Assembly (NCBI GenBank): GCA_026708085.1
Contig: JAPOVP010000035.1
Location: 1-64,000, forward strand
DNA from: Caldilineaceae bacterium
Lineage (GTDB): Bacteria; Chloroflexota; Anaerolineae; Caldilineales; Caldilineaceae
Length of the DNA stretch: 64,000 bases
Direction: 5' to 3'
Position 1 is the first letter of the stretch. Each line of letters begins with the position of its first letter. The notes beneath the pieces are model-generated. The model searched no databases and was not told the origin of the DNA. It was given only the letters and a program-made list of their open reading frames with translations. Of this stretch, positions 30,425-39,984 are shown piece after piece. The position numbers and the translations under genes were made by a program.

Positions 30425-31501
30425 TCAGTCCGGAATCCGGTATGAACTGGCCTGGATGCAGGTAACGCCCTCGCTATCCTGACCATAGTAAGCGGTACAT
30501 ATCGAGCCGTCAGGCCGCTGGACCGAGGTCGGATAGCCAAGGTCTCCGTTAGAGAAGTCGTCCCGGAGGATCAGCTCGTTATCGATATCCCAACTCGCGC
30601 CCTCGTCGTTGCTCAGACAGGCGCGAATCCCGAAAGGCGCCCAGCGACAGCCGTAGGTGCACAGCAGGCGGCCGTCCTGCAGGCGCAGCATATGGGGCGG
30701 CAGGCCGCGCATCGGCGTCGATTGCGCACGGCTCCAGGTGCGCCCGCCGTCGTCCGAGTGACACTGGTAGAGATGATAGTTGCCCTCTTCATGCGTGCGC
30801 AGCATCGCCAGCACACGTCCGCCCGGCAGCGCAAGCAGGGCGGGTTCGAAGAAGCCGATCCTGTCATCGACCGCGATCAGGCGGGCGCCGCGCCAGGTGC
30901 GGCCCTGGTCGTAGGAGGGCACGACAAATGAGGGGCACGGGACCTGGCTCTCGTCGTAACATGGCAGCAGCAGGCTTCCGTCTTCCAGTTCGGCGATCGA
31001 TCGCAGCGTGTACCCAGAAACAAAGGGAGAGACATTGACGCGGGCGCTTCCGTCCCACGTGCGCCCGCCATCTTCGGAGCGATGGACATAGGTACCTTCC
31101 GCCACCGGAAAAGAGCCGGCCCAGGCAAACGCCTCGTCCCGTCTATATCGTGCGCAAGCCGGGTCAGCGTCGGCTGCGTCCAGCGAGACAAAGCTGTTAC
31201 GCGCTGTGTTGACCAGCAGCACACCGCTGGAGAGCTGCACCATGCCGGGGTCGTCCATGCCGGCGAAGTCGTAACCGGCGATCACCTGCGGCCCGTGCCA
31301 GCTCTGGCCGCCGTCCCTGGAGCGCAGCAGCATGTTGAGCAGACTCGGGTCGAGATGCGTGATGACGGGGCGGCGCATCGCCTCGCAGAAGGCCAGCACC
31401 CACTCCCCGTCCTGCAGGATCTTGATATCCGGCCAGGCGCAGTAGGCGTGGGGGTTCTTGTAGATGAGTTGGTGCGTCAGGTCCGGTGGGCGCAAGGGCA
31501 T
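30425..31501 (-). CDS. Sialidase/BNR-repeat (exo-alpha-sialidase-like) protein
   Basis: SRDGGQSWHGP, SEDGGRTWDGS, SYDQGRTWRGA, SDDGGRTWSRA, SNDEGASWDID Asp-box repeats. Confidence 0.87.
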   Translation of the reverse strand: MPLRPPDLTHQLIYKNPHAYCAWPDIKILQDGEWVLAFCEAMRRPVITHLDPSLLNMLLRSRDGGQSWHGPQVIAGYDFAGMDDPGMVQLSSGVLLVNTARNSFVSLDAADADPACARYRRDEAFAWAGSFPVAEGTYVHRSEDGGRTWDGSARVNVSPFVSGYTLRSIAELEDGSLLLPCYDESQVPCPSFVVPSYDQGRTWRGARLIAVDDRIGFFEPALLALPGGRVLAMLRTHEEGNYHLYQCHSDDGGRTWSRAQSTPMRGLPPHMLRLQDGRLLCTYGCRWAPFGIRACLSNDEGASWDIDNELILRDDFSNGDLGYPTSVQRPDGSICTAYYGQDSEGVTCIQASSYRIPD

Positions 31502-31537
31502 CGAGTCCGTTCATCTTTCGAGTTCGCGCACAGGCTG

Positions 31538-32500
31538 CTAAAAGGGAGGCCTGAATCCTTCTTTGCCCTCTCCTAACTCAGGCAAGCCGCGATCTTGCAG
31601 TTCTTTTTTCAGGTGCAGAAAGAACTCCCGATAGCGTTTCTCGTACTCGTGGACGAAATCTTTCCGACCGCAACCCAGTTTTTCTGCCATCAAATCAAGC
31701 GCCTGTTCTCGGGTTCCGGCTAGGAAGCGCCCGCGGCGGAAGTGGAAGGGTTGGGCTATGAAATCCTTGACTCCGGTGGCTACCAGATTTTCAGTGAACT
31801 GATGCTTGTCATTGACCAGCAAGACCGGTGTCATTGTGATGCAGGTATCAAGCCCGGCAGCCTGAATTTCCCCGATTGCCTCAAGCCGTACCGGATTCGA
31901 GGGGCAGAACGGTTCAAAGGTGCTTCGGATACTCTCATCGTCCGTGGTAACGGTCATATTAATCTGTACGCGCCCGCCACTCTCTTCAATCTTGCGATAC
32001 AGGTTGATGTCACGCACCACAGTAGGGCTTCGCGTTTGCACTACCAGCTTGGGCTTATGATGTTCGGCCATGACCTTGAGGAGTTGGCGGGTCAATTCCA
32101 AATGCTTCTCTACCGGCTGATAAGGATCTGTCACGCTGCTTATATATATGCGCTTGCCATCCAGAGAGCCCGGCTTGCGTTTCTTCAGCAACGCAACGGC
32201 ATTCTCCTTGACGGTGACCCAATAGCCCCACGACTCCTGCTTTGTGATATCCCGGCTAAAAAAAGCCGCGTAGCAATAGGTGCAGCCGAAAGAGCAGCCG
32301 CTATAGGGATTGAGCGTGTAATCATATGCGTCCATAAACCCGGTAGCACGGGTCAATATATCGCGGAAAGGGGCGTAGGTGACAGCAGTGGGGCCGATAT
32401 GATCTGGCTGGGATGTGAGGCTAGGTGGCTTGTCCTCAGGAAGAAAGCCAACCTCGTCACCAAACAAACTGCCTTGCACCGGCATCTTGACATTTGGCAT
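31538..32500 (-). CDS. SPL (spore photolyase-like) family radical SAM protein
   Basis: NPYSGCSFGCTYCYAAF CxxxCxxC cluster; KRIYISSVTDPYQPVEKHLELTRQLLKVM; start trimmed to MPNVKMPVQGSLFGDE. Confidence 0.87.
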   Translation of the reverse strand: MPNVKMPVQGSLFGDEVGFLPEDKPPSLTSQPDHIGPTAVTYAPFRDILTRATGFMDAYDYTLNPYSGCSFGCTYCYAAFFSRDITKQESWGYWVTVKENAVALLKKRKPGSLDGKRIYISSVTDPYQPVEKHLELTRQLLKVMAEHHKPKLVVQTRSPTVVRDINLYRKIEESGGRVQINMTVTTDDESIRSTFEPFCPSNPVRLEAIGEIQAAGLDTCITMTPVLLVNDKHQFTENLVATGVKDFIAQPFHFRRGRFLAGTREQALDLMAEKLGCGRKDFVHEYEKRYREFFLHLKKELQDRGLPELGEGKEGFRPPF

Positions 32501-32588
32501 TGTTGACTCCCAAGAGTTAGAAGGCGCCCTCGTCTCTCGGATCGAAAGTGTGTCGAGGCGATTGCCCAAAATAGCATAGATGGTCGGG

Positions 32589-33521
32589 TCAAAAAGGAAT
32601 GTCCGGCCCGATCAGTAAGCCACAGGCCTTTACCTGCAGATATGGCCGGTAATTCCACCCTTGCCAAAAGCCATTTCTTTTGGCCCAATCACCAATATAT
32701 GCAGTCGAACATTTGATACAACCATCGGGTTTTCCCTCATGGAGAGGATAGTATCCCGATTTCCCCTCATGAATAGGATAGTATCTCGGTGACGAGTTAT
32801 AGACTGGGGTAAAAGGAAAGACGTCTCGCATCTTTTCAAAGTTCCCTTCATGACAACTGAACGCCCCTCCAGAAGGATCTATAGTCTGATAAAGATGGTT
32901 GATGACCTCCTTCAGGTCATTATTGTTCGTGTAAGTGACATGGAACGCTGTCAGCCATGTTTCACAATCAACTTTTCTTACATTTTCCCAATTCGTGTCT
33001 TGTCCTCGACCATGGTGGATAACACTAACGGCACGAGCCAACTCTGTTCCGGCAAGACTGCGTTTTGCTTCCTTGCAAAAGGCAGTCCAGACCAAGTTGC
33101 CCATTCCCAACATGAGCCGACTAGTGTCAAATTCCTCAATAGTAATGCGGTCAATACTACGGTTGTCTTCAATGGCTTCGGACGCCATTAGCGCAGCAGC
33201 TATACGTCCAACGGAGGTTCCAGCACCAAAGTCGACGACTCTGAGAGTGTTCCGGCCTCCGGTTCCAAAATTCATCGCATCTTTTAGTCTAGATAAGGCT
33301 TCCCATGCCATGTAGACGTGGCCGAGCTGGTAGCGGATCACATAGGCCGGTGGAATATACTCCCTGTCGTAATCTATTCTCTTATATCCTCTCAATCCTT
33401 CCCGCAGATCCTTCATGGCCTTCTGGGCCTCTTGTCGGTCAATTGTCCTTCCTTGAGCCCAGGCAACCAACGCATCAGCGCAGGATTTGTCCAGCAACTC
33501 TTCAATTTTCTTCCTATCCAT
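32589..33521 (-). CDS. SAM-dependent methyltransferase-like protein, function unknown
   Basis: Rossmann-type motif LRVVDFGAGTSVGRIAAAL and acidic motif ITIEEFD; conserved tail unknown. Confidence 0.55.
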   Translation of the reverse strand: MDRKKIEELLDKSCADALVAWAQGRTIDRQEAQKAMKDLREGLRGYKRIDYDREYIPPAYVIRYQLGHVYMAWEALSRLKDAMNFGTGGRNTLRVVDFGAGTSVGRIAAALMASEAIEDNRSIDRITIEEFDTSRLMLGMGNLVWTAFCKEAKRSLAGTELARAVSVIHHGRGQDTNWENVRKVDCETWLTAFHVTYTNNNDLKEVINHLYQTIDPSGGAFSCHEGNFEKMRDVFPFTPVYNSSPRYYPIHEGKSGYYPLHEGKPDGCIKCSTAYIGDWAKRNGFWQGWNYRPYLQVKACGLLIGPDIPF

Positions 33522-33632
33522 TACCAGCGATCTCGTCTTTGGCGGTAGAATCCAACAATTGAGCAGAGGAGTACCCTACTCAACTCTAGGCCAGTATAAT
33601 TTCCTAGTCGTCCCTAAACCAAACGAAACGGG

Positions 33633-34727
33633 TCATATCTGACCTTTTTCGAGCATATCTATGAACGGATTGTCCCGAATCTCCAGCGGGAAGTCGACGC
33701 GCGCCAACCCCTGCCGCTGCGACTCATAGATGGCCATGATCATCTCCAGCGCGGCGCGGCCCTGTTTTCCGCTCGAGACGCTCTCGCGGTTATTCTCGAT
33801 GCAGTCAACCAGGTCGCTCACGGCGTTGATCCAGGCGTGTTGACGCTGCGTCGCCACCGGCTCCCATGCGACCGGCTCGGTCTGCATGCGCCAGCGGTGA
33901 AGATAGGGTTCCCAGCCGTAGCCGCCGGACCGCTCCAGGCTGTTGCCGGCGCCGTGCTGGATCGCCAGCCGCCCTTCATCCCCTTCGATCAGGATTTCGA
34001 ACGTGCCATAGCGCCGCCGTCCGCCCGACTCAAAGAAGAAGAGGCAGCCGCTGTCCATGCGGAACAACCCGGCGCCAACGTCCTCGATAGTGACCGTCTT
34101 GTTGCCCCGCTCCACCGTGGCGAAAACCCACTCGGGATCACCGGCGTAGAAGCGGATCAGATCGAAAAGATGCGTACAGTCGTGCATCAAATTACCGCCG
34201 CCCGCCGTCTGGTAATGCGCATGCCAGCTGGCGGGATCGCGCCGTTCGGGCGTGAGCAGGTGGCCCCGGATCGTGCGTAGATTGCCGATCTCCCCCTGCT
34301 CAATCATCTTCTTTATACCAATGTAATTCGCCTCAAAGCGCATCGAATGGTTGACGATCAGTTTGGCGCCGGCGCGGTCGCAGGCGGCGATCATCCGGTC
34401 CGCCTCTTCGAGGTGGAAGGCCATTGGCTTCTCGCAAAGGACGCCGCGTGCGCCGGCTTCGGCTGCGGCAATCGTCACCGGCCCTTTCAGATTGTCCATT
34501 GTACAGACGCTGACGATATCGACGTTGGCCTGCGCCAGCATCTCCTCATAGCTGTCGTAACGCTGCGGGATCGACCAGCGTTCGCAGAAGAGATCCAGCT
34601 TGTCGGCGTCAATGTCAGCCGCGGCCACCAGTTGCGTGCCGGGGACGTGCGTGTACGCAGCCGCGTGCAGTGCGGCCACCCTGCCGCAGCCAACGATGCC
34701 CACCGTGTAACGCTTGTCATCGCTCAT
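33633..34727 (-). CDS. Gfo/Idh/MocA family oxidoreductase (paralogue 1)
   Basis: YTVGIVGCGRVAALHAAAY NAD-binding motif; CEKPMAFHLEEADRM EKP motif; 364 aa. Confidence 0.93.
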   Translation of the reverse strand: MSDDKRYTVGIVGCGRVAALHAAAYTHVPGTQLVAAADIDADKLDLFCERWSIPQRYDSYEEMLAQANVDIVSVCTMDNLKGPVTIAAAEAGARGVLCEKPMAFHLEEADRMIAACDRAGAKLIVNHSMRFEANYIGIKKMIEQGEIGNLRTIRGHLLTPERRDPASWHAHYQTAGGGNLMHDCTHLFDLIRFYAGDPEWVFATVERGNKTVTIEDVGAGLFRMDSGCLFFFESGGRRRYGTFEILIEGDEGRLAIQHGAGNSLERSGGYGWEPYLHRWRMQTEPVAWEPVATQRQHAWINAVSDLVDCIENNRESVSSGKQGRAALEMIMAIYESQRQGLARVDFPLEIRDNPFIDMLEKGQI

Positions 34728-34814
34728 TTGGGTGCTCCTGCCAAGGCGGCGCCCGCGTAGGATGGCGTCATCGGGACGATGATGATCGCCGGCGGGCGCA
34801 TGGGGATTCCCGTG

Positions 34815-35909
34815 CTAAATCTGTCCTCTATCCAGCATATCTCCGAACGGGTTGTCCCGAATCTCCAGCGGGAAATCTACGCGCGCCAGCCCCCGCCGCT
34901 GCGATTCGTAGACGGCCATGATCATCTCCAGCGCGGCGCGGCCCTGCCTCCCGCTCGAGATGCTCTCGCGGTCATTCTCGATGCAGTCGACCAGGTCGGT
35001 GACCGCGTTGATGGTGGCGTTGTCCCGCTGCGTGGGGACAGGCTCCCACTCGACCGGCTCGGTGCGCCCGCGCCAGCGGTGCAGATAGGGTTCCCAGGCC
35101 CACCCGCCCATAGCCCCCATGCTGTTGCGCGCGCCGTGCTGGATCGCGAGGCGGCCTTCGTCCCCTTCGATCAGAATTTCGAACGTGCCATAGCGGCGCC
35201 GTCCGCCCGACTCGAAGAAGAAGAGGCAGTCGCTGTCCATGCGGAACAGCCCGGCGCCGAGGTCCTCGATTGTGATGGCCTTGTTGCCCCGCTCCACCGT
35301 AGCGAAGACCCACTCCGGATCGCCGGCGTAGAAGCGGATCAGATCGGTCAGGTGCGTGCCGTTGTGCATCAGCTCGCCGCCGCCCGCGGTCACGTACTGC
35401 GAATGCCAGCTGCTGGGATCGCGCTGGTCGGTGGAGAGCATGTTGGCGCGGATCGTGCGCAGATTGCCGATGTCGCCGCGCTCGATCATCACCTTCACTT
35501 CGATGAAATTCTTCTCGAAACGCATTGAGTGATCGACAACAAGCTTGGCGCCGGCGCGGTCGCAGGCCGCGATCATCCGGTCCGCCTCTTCGAGGTCGAA
35601 GGCCATCGGCTTTTCGCAAAAGACGCCGCGCGCGCCGGCCTCGGCTGCGGCAATCGTCGCCGGGCCGTGCAGATTGTCCAAGGTGACGACGCTGACGATA
35701 TCGAGATCGGCCTGCGCCAGCATCTCCTCATAGCTGCCGTAGCGCTGCGGGACCGACCAGCGCTCGCAGAAGAGATCGAGCTTGTCGGGGTCGATATCGG
35801 CGGCGGCCACCACCTGGGTATCGGGCACAAGCGTATACGCCTCTGCGTGCAGATTCGCCATCCTGCCGCAGCCGATGATCCCCGCCGTGTATTTCTTGCC
35901 GTCGCTCAT
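34815..35909 (-). CDS. Gfo/Idh/MocA family oxidoreductase (paralogue 2)
   Basis: ORF 34815..36476 trimmed to MSDGKKYTAGIIGCGRMANLH; 364 aa, highly similar to the adjacent paralogue. Confidence 0.92.
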   Translation of the reverse strand: MSDGKKYTAGIIGCGRMANLHAEAYTLVPDTQVVAAADIDPDKLDLFCERWSVPQRYGSYEEMLAQADLDIVSVVTLDNLHGPATIAAAEAGARGVFCEKPMAFDLEEADRMIAACDRAGAKLVVDHSMRFEKNFIEVKVMIERGDIGNLRTIRANMLSTDQRDPSSWHSQYVTAGGGELMHNGTHLTDLIRFYAGDPEWVFATVERGNKAITIEDLGAGLFRMDSDCLFFFESGGRRRYGTFEILIEGDEGRLAIQHGARNSMGAMGGWAWEPYLHRWRGRTEPVEWEPVPTQRDNATINAVTDLVDCIENDRESISSGRQGRAALEMIMAVYESQRRGLARVDFPLEIRDNPFGDMLDRGQI

Positions 35910-36781
35910 TTGAATGCTCCTACCAGGGCGGCGCCCGCGAAGGTGCGCATCATCAGGATAATGATAATCGCGGTCGGTATAAACGCGATCACATAACCGG
36001 CCATCAGCGGCCCGATCATCACCTGGGTGTTGCCGGTGAACTTCGCCAGCCCCAACATCAGTGTAAACTTCTCTGGCGAGCGCAGCACCAACAGCGGCCA
36101 CACGTAGTCCCCCCACGTCGACAGGAAGGTCAGCAGGCCCACGATCGCCATGATCGGCCGCGAAAGCGGCAGCGCGATCAGCCGGTACATCTGCAGCTCG
36201 GTGCCGCCGTCCATGCGCGCTGCCTCGAACAGCTCCTCGGGCAGATCGGAGAAGAAACCGGTGAGCAGAAAGACGGCAAAGGCGAGCCCGCCGGCGATAT
36301 AGGGCAGGATCAGCCCCCACAGCGAGTTCATCAGCCCAAACTCGACGATCAGCAGGTAGCGGCCGATCAGGGTGAGGACGCTGGGGATCATCAGCAGCGA
36401 CAGCACCAGGTAGTAGGCCGCGTCCCGCCAGGCGAAGTCGATGCGCGCAAACGCGTACGCGGCCAGCGACGCGCACAGCAGCACGCCCGTAACCGCCCCG
36501 AGGCTGACGAGGCTGCTATTGATGATGGAGCGATAGATCTCGTTCCACGCCATCACATAGTTGTGCAGTTGCAGCGGAAAGGCCGGCAGCCAGAAATTTA
36601 CCAGCAGCTGCTGAAAACTCTTGAGCGAGGTGAGGATGGTAATGAAGAAGGGGAAAAAGGTCAGAAAGAGGAGAAATATCAGCAACGCATGATGCAGAGC
36701 GCCTTTGAAACGGCCGCCAAGCTCCGCTTGCGCGGCATCCGGCGTCGATGTGAAGGGCCGGTCGACTGTCTGCCCGGTCAT
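35906..36781 (-). CDS. Carbohydrate ABC transporter permease (MalG-like)
   Basis: LFEAARMDGGTELQMYRLIALPLSRPIMA EAA motif; 4-nt overlap with downstream gene. Confidence 0.92.
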   Translation of the reverse strand: MTGQTVDRPFTSTPDAAQAELGGRFKGALHHALLIFLLFLTFFPFFITILTSLKSFQQLLVNFWLPAFPLQLHNYVMAWNEIYRSIINSSLVSLGAVTGVLLCASLAAYAFARIDFAWRDAAYYLVLSLLMIPSVLTLIGRYLLIVEFGLMNSLWGLILPYIAGGLAFAVFLLTGFFSDLPEELFEAARMDGGTELQMYRLIALPLSRPIMAIVGLLTFLSTWGDYVWPLLVLRSPEKFTLMLGLAKFTGNTQVMIGPLMAGYVIAFIPTAIIIILMMRTFAGAALVGAFK

Positions 36782-37749
36782 CAGGTCTCCCGTGTGCGTC
36801 GCGTGCGGGCGAACGGCGACGTTGTGTAGCGGAAGCTCAGCAGCGTCAGAATGAAGATGGCGATGAACATCGTCACACCGATCGTTGCGCCGTAGCCCAT
36901 CTGGTCCCCGCGGAACGCGGCCATAAAGAGCAGCAGACCGGGCACCAGCGACGCCTTGGCCGGCCCGCCCGCGGTCATGATCAGCACAAAGGCGAAGTCC
37001 TGGATGATGCCGATCATCGTCTGGATCGCCACCAGCTGAATCGAAGTGATCATCAGCGGAATGTCGATCCGCACCATCCGCTGCCAGACATTGCAGCCGT
37101 CCATCACCGACGCATCCAGCACCTCATTGGGGATCTGCTGCAAGCCGGCGTAGAAGATCATGAACGGCCAGCCCGAGATCCAGGGAAAGCCGACGAACAG
37201 CAGCGCCAGAATCACAAGGCTCGGCTCCGACAGCCACGCCGTCTGCCATTCCTCGAGGCCGAAACTCCCCAGCATGCGATTGAGCACCCCAATCGTGGGC
37301 AGCGGGTTGTAGATGAACCTCCAGATCATGATCGTGACCAAGAATGGCACCACCATCGGCAACACGAAAAGCGTGCGGTACCAGTATTTGGTGCGTTCCC
37401 GTTTCAGGTTGAAAACCAGCTCCGCCACCAGGAAAGGGGAGATGCGCTGCAACATCCAGCCGAGGAAGAACCAGCCGAGATTGCGCGTGGCGATGTGCAT
37501 GTTGGGGTCGTTCACCATCGTTATGAAGTTCTTGAACCCAACGTACCGCTCCACCGTAAAGCCGTCCCAGCGAAAGAGGGTATGATAAATGACATTGATT
37601 GTCGGCTGGTACATGAAGATAGCCAGAAAGAGGAAGGTGGGCAGCAGAAAGAGGAACGCGGTCAGATTACGCCGCAGCACACGGCGGCGCCCGCTCCACA
37701 GTTTACTGTCGAGACCCGCGTCGGCAGTCTGTACTGACATGGGGTTCAC
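36781..37749 (-). CDS. Sugar ABC transporter permease (MalF-like)
   Basis: VLDASVMDGCNVWQRMVRIDIPLMITSI EAA-like motif; multi-TM. Confidence 0.9.
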   Translation of the reverse strand: MNPMSVQTADAGLDSKLWSGRRRVLRRNLTAFLFLLPTFLFLAIFMYQPTINVIYHTLFRWDGFTVERYVGFKNFITMVNDPNMHIATRNLGWFFLGWMLQRISPFLVAELVFNLKRERTKYWYRTLFVLPMVVPFLVTIMIWRFIYNPLPTIGVLNRMLGSFGLEEWQTAWLSEPSLVILALLFVGFPWISGWPFMIFYAGLQQIPNEVLDASVMDGCNVWQRMVRIDIPLMITSIQLVAIQTMIGIIQDFAFVLIMTAGGPAKASLVPGLLLFMAAFRGDQMGYGATIGVTMFIAIFILTLLSFRYTTSPFARTRRTRET

Positions 37750-37762
37750 AAAGGCCAGTGAT

Positions 37763-37796
37763 CAGTGGTCAGTGATCGGCAGATCACTGACCACTG
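37763..37796. promoter_or_regulatory. Strong hairpin at SBP/permease junction
   Basis: cagtggtcagtgatc ggca gatcactgaccactg, perfect 15-bp stem. Confidence 0.7.
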
Positions 37797-37813
37797 GCCG
37801 TTATCGACTGCTC

Positions 37814-39406
37814 TCAGGCGTTGAACGGCATCACGAACGGTTCGCTGGGGACGGAGTAATCGCCCCACGGCGGCGGGGTGTAGTCGGCCTGCATCTTCTC
37901 CCACTCGGCGGCCTCTGCGTGCAGCTCCTTATCGACGAGGAAATTCTCGATGAAGGTCGGCAGCACGTCGATCTGAATCTGGATCATCTCTTCGAGTGTC
38001 ATATCGTCGGCGAAGTAGGCCTGAATCGCCGAGAACCACTCGTACCAGAAGTGCCAGTCGCCGATGCGGTCGGAGGAGAATCCGGGCTTGGCGGTATCTG
38101 CTTCATAGTCGCTGACCAACCCCTTGACATCGTCGTCGACCTCGAGATCTTCGAGGCCCTTGATCGTGGGCAGCACCAGGTTCGTGCCAAGCCGCTCGTG
38201 GATCAGCCGCGCGGTGTTCGCCGGCGTCGTCATGAATTTGAGGAAATCGACGGCCAAGTCGACGTGGCCCCGTTCGCGCGCGGTCTTGGTCACCGTCTTG
38301 CTCTCGGTCCCGCGCGCGATCAGCCAGGTCGGGTCCTCTTCACCCCACGGCGTCAGCTTATTGGTCAGGCGCGGCAGATTGAAGACACCGAACTTGTCGG
38401 TTCCTCCCAGCTCCATCAACTGCGGCCAGATGCGGTTCGCGTTCCATACCATCGACGTCTGCCCGGTCATGAAGACCTCGCCATAGCCGATCGCGGAGGT
38501 GGTCTGCGCCATCTGCAGGTAGCCCGGCTGGTAGTAGTTCGTCGCTTCCTTCCAGATGCGGGTCGGCTCGACCCAGTAAGGTGAGTCCAACCGCACGATG
38601 CCGGCGACGGCGGCGCGGGTCTGTTCCACGTCGTCGCAGAAGCCGTCGCCGTTGATGTCGATCAGCTCGAACAGCCCCATCGCCCGAACCAGATAGTCGA
38701 CCATGCGATCCCATTCCCAGCTGAGCAGCGTACTCTCCACGGGAATCGTGCCCGTATCGAGGATCTGCTGGCAGGCCTGGTAGTAGTCGTAATAGGTCTT
38801 TTCGGGAGGACCGGAGAGGCCGGCCTCAGCGAAAATCTCCTTGTTGTAGGCGATCACCAGTCCCGGGCCGCCCCAACCGACGGGAATGTCGTAGTTGTTG
38901 CCGTCGGCCAGCACGATCGGATGTACATCCTCGAACCACTGGTCGAGCCAGCGACTGCTGCCCGGCTGGCCCGCGGGAATATAGTGGTTCGGCTGATTGA
39001 GGTACTCGGTCGTCGGGACAATCGTGTCCTTGTCGTAGATGAAGGTGAGGCCGTAGGTGAAGGTGATGTCCGGCAGCGTTCCTGCGGCCGCGCCGGACTT
39101 GAAGTAGGTCGGCTGGGTCATGGCCTCGGTTGCCTTGAAGGGTTCCTCAAAGACGACCTCGACGCCGGGGTGCATCTCCTCGTACTCCGACGCGATGTGC
39201 AGGATCTCGTGGAGCGCCACCGGCGTATCCGCGGTTACCTTGCCGGGAACGTACTGCATGTCGATGGTCAGTTCACCGGTCATCCCTGAGCCCTCGGCTG
39301 CATCGTCTTCCATGGGCGCCGTGGGCATCGCACAAGCGGCGATAAGCCCGGCAGCGAGGCCACCAGTCCCGATCAGGAATTGGCGGCGAGACAGTGCTCT
39401 GTTCAT
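37814..39406 (-). CDS. Sugar ABC transporter substrate-binding lipoprotein (Tat-type signal)
   Basis: MNRALSRRQFLIGTGGLAAGLIAACAMP twin-arginine plus lipobox; family 1-like SBP body. Confidence 0.9.
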   Translation of the reverse strand: MNRALSRRQFLIGTGGLAAGLIAACAMPTAPMEDDAAEGSGMTGELTIDMQYVPGKVTADTPVALHEILHIASEYEEMHPGVEVVFEEPFKATEAMTQPTYFKSGAAAGTLPDITFTYGLTFIYDKDTIVPTTEYLNQPNHYIPAGQPGSSRWLDQWFEDVHPIVLADGNNYDIPVGWGGPGLVIAYNKEIFAEAGLSGPPEKTYYDYYQACQQILDTGTIPVESTLLSWEWDRMVDYLVRAMGLFELIDINGDGFCDDVEQTRAAVAGIVRLDSPYWVEPTRIWKEATNYYQPGYLQMAQTTSAIGYGEVFMTGQTSMVWNANRIWPQLMELGGTDKFGVFNLPRLTNKLTPWGEEDPTWLIARGTESKTVTKTARERGHVDLAVDFLKFMTTPANTARLIHERLGTNLVLPTIKGLEDLEVDDDVKGLVSDYEADTAKPGFSSDRIGDWHFWYEWFSAIQAYFADDMTLEEMIQIQIDVLPTFIENFLVDKELHAEAAEWEKMQADYTPPPWGDYSVPSEPFVMPFNA

Positions 39407-39540
39407 TTCAGCCTCCTATTGATAAGGTTCTGCCGATGGCGATGGTTGCAAGAGGTATGAAGAAGGGACGGTTGAGAGAGGACTTTGCGCCCGAATGTAA
39501 CATCTCTTGCGGATGCGGTCAAACCAGTTTTTCGGATCAG

Positions 39541-39600
39541 TGAGCTTGGCCCCAAAAACTGGACCACATGCTAAGGTGTATCATGGAGCACGACACCAAT
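39541..39600 (+). repeat. Solo terminal fragment of the element seen at 53406
   Basis: ggccccaaaaactggaccacatgctaaggtgtatcatggagcacgacaccaa aligns with ggccccaaaagctggaccacgagctaagttgcataatggagcaaatcaacca at 53406. Confidence 0.65.
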
Positions 39601-39984
39601 AAGCCATATGAACTCGCGTACGATCCCAGCCACAACGCGAATTACAGCATGTGTCAGAAGAGAAAGGGCCCCGGATTTCACAATCCAGGGCTCTGGCGAG
39701 GTTGAAGGTGTGTTCAGGTCATTTGAGGCCAAAAACTGCTAAACCAAGTGGGATCCCGAATCAGCAGACGGAGTTTCAGTGTCTCCGGGAATGTCGGGGG
39801 GTTGAGAGGGCGGCTGTGTGGGTCCTACTCTGATTCCTCCTGTCCCCCAGGATGGGCCTAGCTCTTCTGTCGTGGCGTTCCTGAGTTCGATCCCCTGCCC
39901 TTCAACTATGTTCGGGGACTCTCTCAAACCGGCATGAAGAGATCAGCCGGATGCGGTTGCGGCGGAACTACACAGGTGTCAGTC

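Noticed and set aside
35910-36476. 190-aa N-terminal extension of the second Gfo/Idh ORF
   Set aside because: Out-of-frame reading of the MalG-like permease; true start is MSDGKKYTAGIIGCGR at 35909.
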